Part shown: piece after piece, positions 57,303 to 59,730 of the stretch
How positions within the stretch are numbered: the stretch's first letter is position 1
How the letters are laid out: every line of letters starts with the position of its first letter
Origin: Fonticella tunisiensis
Lineage (GTDB): Bacteria; Bacillota; Clostridia; Clostridiales; Caloramatoraceae
Reading direction: 5' to 3'
Assembly (NCBI RefSeq): GCF_004364155.1
Contig: NZ_SOAZ01000018.1
Coordinates: forward strand, 1 to 59,730
DNA length: 59,730 nt
The notes under the pieces: generated by a model
What the model was told of the DNA's origin: nothing
Database searches by the model: none
Seen by the model: the letters and a program-made list of their open reading frames with translations, nothing else
Position numbers and translations under genes: made by a program

Positions 57303-57926
57303 ATGTTCACGGATATCATATGGGATTTTGATGGAACGCTTTTTGATACATATCCCGGTATGGTTGATGCTTTTCAAAGAGCTTTAAAGGAGGATGGTAT
57401 AGAGGAGGATGGAGAAGATATTTTAAGTCTTATGAAAAGCTCGCTGAGTTGTGCAGTTAATCATTATAAGGATAAATATTCTTTAAGGGATGATTTTATT
57501 GAAAGGTACAGCGCCTATGAAAAAAATATAGAAGAGACTAAAAGGGCTCCATTTCCATATGCAAGGGAGATATGTGAGGCTGTGATTAAGAAGGAGGGAA
57601 GAAATTTTCTTCTCACTCACAGGGGAAATTCAACTCATAAATATCTAAAATATTATGAAATGGAATCTCTCTTTGCCGAAATAGTTACAAAACACTACGG
57701 CTTTAATAGAAAGCCCCATCCCCAGGGTTTTTTATATTTGATAAATAAATATAAAATTGATAAAAGCCGTGCCCTTGGAGTGGGAGACAGAGAACTTGAT
57801 GTGCTTGCGGCTAAAAATGCAGGTATTAAAGCCTGCCTCTATATGACATATGAAATTCCACCAGTTAAGGAAGCGGATTATACTATAACTTCACTTAAGG
57901 AGATGTATGACATTTTAGATCTATAA
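57303..57926 (+). CDS. HAD-superfamily hydrolase (phosphoglycolate phosphatase-like)
   Basis: 207 aa. The nucleophile motif DFDGTLFDTY is at 7-16, motif II is LTHRGN near 98, and motifs III/IV are RKPHPQG and GVGDRELDVLAAKNAG (about 158-173). A helical cap is inserted after motif I, as in the Gph/PGMB branch. Substrate unknown. I chose ATG 57303, 8 nt after GGAGG; the ATG at 57288 lies upstream of that RBS. Confidence 0.87.
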   Translation: MFTDIIWDFDGTLFDTYPGMVDAFQRALKEDGIEEDGEDILSLMKSSLSCAVNHYKDKYSLRDDFIERYSAYEKNIEETKRAPFPYAREICEAVIKKEGRNFLLTHRGNSTHKYLKYYEMESLFAEIVTKHYGFNRKPHPQGFLYLINKYKIDKSRALGVGDRELDVLAAKNAGIKACLYMTYEIPPVKEADYTITSLKEMYDILDL

Positions 57927-57995
57927 TAATTAATGTTCTGACCAATAATAATCTGCTGCTATCTGCAGAATATGGACATGCTATTTTTTCAAAAA

Positions 57996-58222
57996 AGCGG
58001 AGATAATATAATATATGAAATACACATCGAGGGGGCAAGTAGAAGTTCTTAATGAGTGGGCAGCTGAGAAGCCTTAGTGGAGTTCGTGGTGTTTAAGTTC
58101 AGTCAGCTTTAAAAGCTTACTTGGCTGCAGCTACCCCGAATCTTAGAACTTCTCTGCGCAAGCGAAGCAGTAAATTGAATATGTTATTTTATTGCAGAGT
58201 CTTTTAAAGACAAAACTAGCAG
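57996..58222. repeat. Divergent, long palindromic repeat (locus 13)
   Basis: AGATAATATAATATATGAAA, AGTAGAAGTTCTTAATGAGT, CAGCTGAGAAGCC, a central fold around AGCTTTAAAAGCTT, then CCCGAATCTTAGAACTTCTC, GAATATGTTATTTTATTGCA and AAGACAAAACTAGC. The module TTCTCAGCTGCC is shared (reversed) with locus 10, and the right end with locus 1. Both terminal repeats are eroded. Confidence 0.75.
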
Positions 58223-58280
58223 TAAATGAATGATTGATCACCAATATAAGCGTATATATTTTTCAGAGTATCACATTGAA

Positions 58281-58706
58281 TTACTTTATTATCTGTACTA
58301 TCTTTATAGCCAATCCTTTATTTTTTACAAGCTTCTTATCCATGGCTTTTAAAATTAGAAAATATAGTCCAAGGACTGCAAGACCGACAACTACCCCTAT
58401 AAGCTCTGCACTTTTGGAGTAGCCCTTTGATATAAGTGTATAGAAAGCTGCTGCATAGGATGCTATTAAAAGTATTGCAGGGATTACGTATGTAATAAAG
58501 GCTGCAAACATAACTCCCTTTGTCGATGAATCTATTTTTACAAACTGGCCAACTGATGCATTTACAGAGTTTTCTGCTTCAACTATGAGGCTTGTACTTT
58601 CACAGCCGCCACATGAGCCGCAGTTGCCTCCGCAGCCTGAAGCGCGGAAAACTTCAACCTCTGCTTTATCTCCCTTTACTTTAATTACTCTACCGAATTG
58701 TTCCAT
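58281..58706 (-). CDS. SoxR-reducing system protein RseC family
   Basis: 141 aa. The cysteine-rich N-terminus, ASGCGGNCGSCGGC (about 22-35), is the family signature and probably binds an iron-sulfur cluster or metal. Two membrane helices follow at about 66-90 and 98-120. In Proteobacteria RseC works with Rnf/Rsx; in Clostridia it is often linked to electron transfer proteins, but no rnf gene is nearby. ATG 58706 follows GGGGGAG. Confidence 0.85.
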   Translation of the reverse strand: MEQFGRVIKVKGDKAEVEVFRASGCGGNCGSCGGCESTSLIVEAENSVNASVGQFVKIDSSTKGVMFAAFITYVIPAILLIASYAAAFYTLISKGYSKSAELIGVVVGLAVLGLYFLILKAMDKKLVKNKGLAIKIVQIIK

Positions 58707-58783
58707 ATAAACTCCCCCTGTGATAGGTTCTAATATTATTTAATCACTTTTTTATGGATAAAACAATATTCGTCGCGTATTTA

Positions 58784-58820
58784 AAAAACTTCCTGCAGAT
58801 AAACTGCAGGAAGTTTTTAT
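58784..58820 (-). terminator. Strong terminator of the unknown protein gene
   Basis: AAAAACTTCCTGCAG (58784-58798) / CTGCAGGAAGTTTTT (58804-58818), perfect 15-bp stem. On the minus strand it is followed by TTTTTT. Confidence 0.92.
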
Positions 58821-58873
58821 AATTCACTTTTCGACTGTAAGGTTAAATCTTCTGAAATTGACACCAGAAGGTT

Positions 58874-59536
58874 TTATTTTTTAACTATTTCATTTACAAA
58901 GCCGGGTTCGCCGTCAAACTCAGAGGGTGTTACCCTATAAGTGAAGTCACTATTAGCATTTGTGATAAAGGATTTTATCCAGGCATGTCTGAGTCTGTAA
59001 AGGGTTTCAATATCTGCACCTACTGATTCCCAGTATCCCCTGTGGAGACATCTAATGTTGTTCCACTGAACCCTGTCAGGCTCATTTTTTACAACGATGT
59101 TTACAAGGTCGCAGGGCATGCCTTCAAGAAGGTAGTTATTTAGAGCTTTATATATTTCAGGAGCTGTACCGATGGGGAAATGGGACTTTGCTTCATTTCC
59201 ACAGTATGCCCCCTGTTCTTCGTAAACCTTAAGAGCAATGTCAACTGCTTCCTGGCCATACTTTTTGAATGCCTTTGCAAGAATTTCAGCATGTCTTGTT
59301 TCTGCAATGTCAATTCTTCCCTGAAGCCAGCCATGGATATTTGATAAATCTATAAGATCTTCTATAGGCTTATCTTCAAGAGGAAGGCCGTAATTTTCCT
59401 GGGCAGATTTAACTATTGTTTTAATATCGCTGCCAAATTTATCTTCAAAGGCATCAATTAAATTCTTTTCGAGATGTTCATATAATTTTATTTTGTTAAA
59501 TACCCATGAATGTATTGGCGCTAAAAATGCACTCAT
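58874..59536 (-). CDS. Conserved protein of unknown function
   Basis: 220 aa, soluble and mostly helical. Starts MSAFLAPIHSWVFNKIKLYE; similar proteins with a FLAPIH-W-FNKI start exist in Clostridia as far as I recall, without function. Conserved-looking polar residues include HGWLQGRIDIAETRHAEIL, AYCGNEAKSHFPIG and RCLHRGYWESVGADIETLY, with two Cys and several His that could bind a metal, haem or flavin. Start ATG 59536 is preceded by GGGAGAGA. Monocistronic with its own promoter and terminator. Confidence 0.7.
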   Translation of the reverse strand: MSAFLAPIHSWVFNKIKLYEHLEKNLIDAFEDKFGSDIKTIVKSAQENYGLPLEDKPIEDLIDLSNIHGWLQGRIDIAETRHAEILAKAFKKYGQEAVDIALKVYEEQGAYCGNEAKSHFPIGTAPEIYKALNNYLLEGMPCDLVNIVVKNEPDRVQWNNIRCLHRGYWESVGADIETLYRLRHAWIKSFITNANSDFTYRVTPSEFDGEPGFVNEIVKK

Positions 59537-59574
59537 GTTATCTCTCCCTTCAATATTATCTGCACAATAGAAGT

Positions 59575-59603
59575 ATAATATTTATTGATAAGTGATACTG
59601 TAA
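59575..59603 (-). promoter_or_regulatory. Promoter of the unknown protein gene
   Basis: On the minus strand TTACAG (59598-59603), 17-bp spacer, TATTAT (59575-59580). Around it are GTGATA/TATCAC copies near 59592, 59609 and 59622, possibly operator half-sites of a Crp/FNR-type or other regulator. Confidence 0.6.
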
Positions 59604-59730
59604 TTTTTATCACATATCGTATCACATTATGTTTCCAGAAATTTCGCAGCTAAAAAAATAAATAGGGCGTAGCCCCTTGATATGTAATGGTTTAGATGAA
59701 TAATAATTGAAATATGTAAATTCCGATTTT

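Overview
The window is a chromosomal segment of a low-GC, spore-forming, Gram-positive anaerobe of the Clostridia, most like Clostridiaceae. Evidence: AT-rich DNA, strong GGAGG-type ribosome binding sites with many TTG/GTG starts, a spoVA-type sporulation operon, a Clostridia-style glgB-glgC-glgD-glgA operon, a GlcT-type antiterminator ahead of ptsG, and several small families typical of Clostridia (DUF3842, DUF3189, DUF1657). The species cannot be fixed from the sequence alone. No rRNA, tRNA, CRISPR array, prophage or complete transposase gene was seen.

Layout. 1-6.6 kb: ArsP/YraQ-type permease, ROK glucokinase, HD-GYP phosphodiesterase, DUF3842 protein, lipid kinase and two small membrane proteins. 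6.7-12.7 kb: MATE exporter, zinc-dependent phospholipase C-like protein, M19 dipeptidase, CwlO-like NlpC/P60 hydrolase and a Cu/Zn superoxide dismutase. 12.9-17.1 kb: a sporulation cluster on the minus strand (30-aa membrane peptide, DUF1657, DUF421, spoVAC, spoVAD, spoVAEb, DUF1657) with a second DUF421 gene divergent from it; this resembles the mobile spoVA2mob heat-resistance operon of Bacillus. 17.2-25.5 kb: VanW-type protein, ptsG behind an antiterminator, SGNH hydrolase, PF09818 ABC-type ATPase and M29 aminopeptidase. 26.0-34.0 kb: two Y-family DNA polymerases, one with a perfect LexA box, on either side of a folate operon (PTPS, folE2, folP, folK) and a PAP2 phosphatase. 34.1-41.9 kb: MFS transporter, 5'-nucleotidase family enzyme, a rhomboid-like protein with a zinc-binding tail, YfcE phosphoesterase, DUF3189 protein and DEAD-box helicase. 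42.6-47.5 kb: subtilisin-like protease, then a MarR-controlled MacAB-like efflux operon. 47.9-53.6 kb: glycogen synthesis operon. 53.8-57.2 kb: a decayed trpE/pabB remnant followed by aroA-aroC-aroK. 57.3-59.5 kb: HAD phosphatase, RseC-like protein and a conserved protein of unknown function.

The most striking feature not explained by genes is a modular, palindromic, MITE-like repeat family. I count 13 loci, all intergenic or at gene ends. Full copies are about 175 bp, bounded by AACTTGTTGTGCTAG-type terminal inverted repeats, with an inner inverted pair based on GATAAAAAATATAT. Half copies, compound copies up to about 510 bp and copies with exchanged internal modules are all present. One copy supplies the 3' end of a small reading frame, and another lies directly against a terminator T-run.

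Other points: the folate operon appears to bypass FolB with a PTPS carrying both Cys and Glu at the active site (CERLHGH). The rhomboid-like protein lacks the catalytic motifs. Several genes shorter than 60 codons have good ribosome binding sites.
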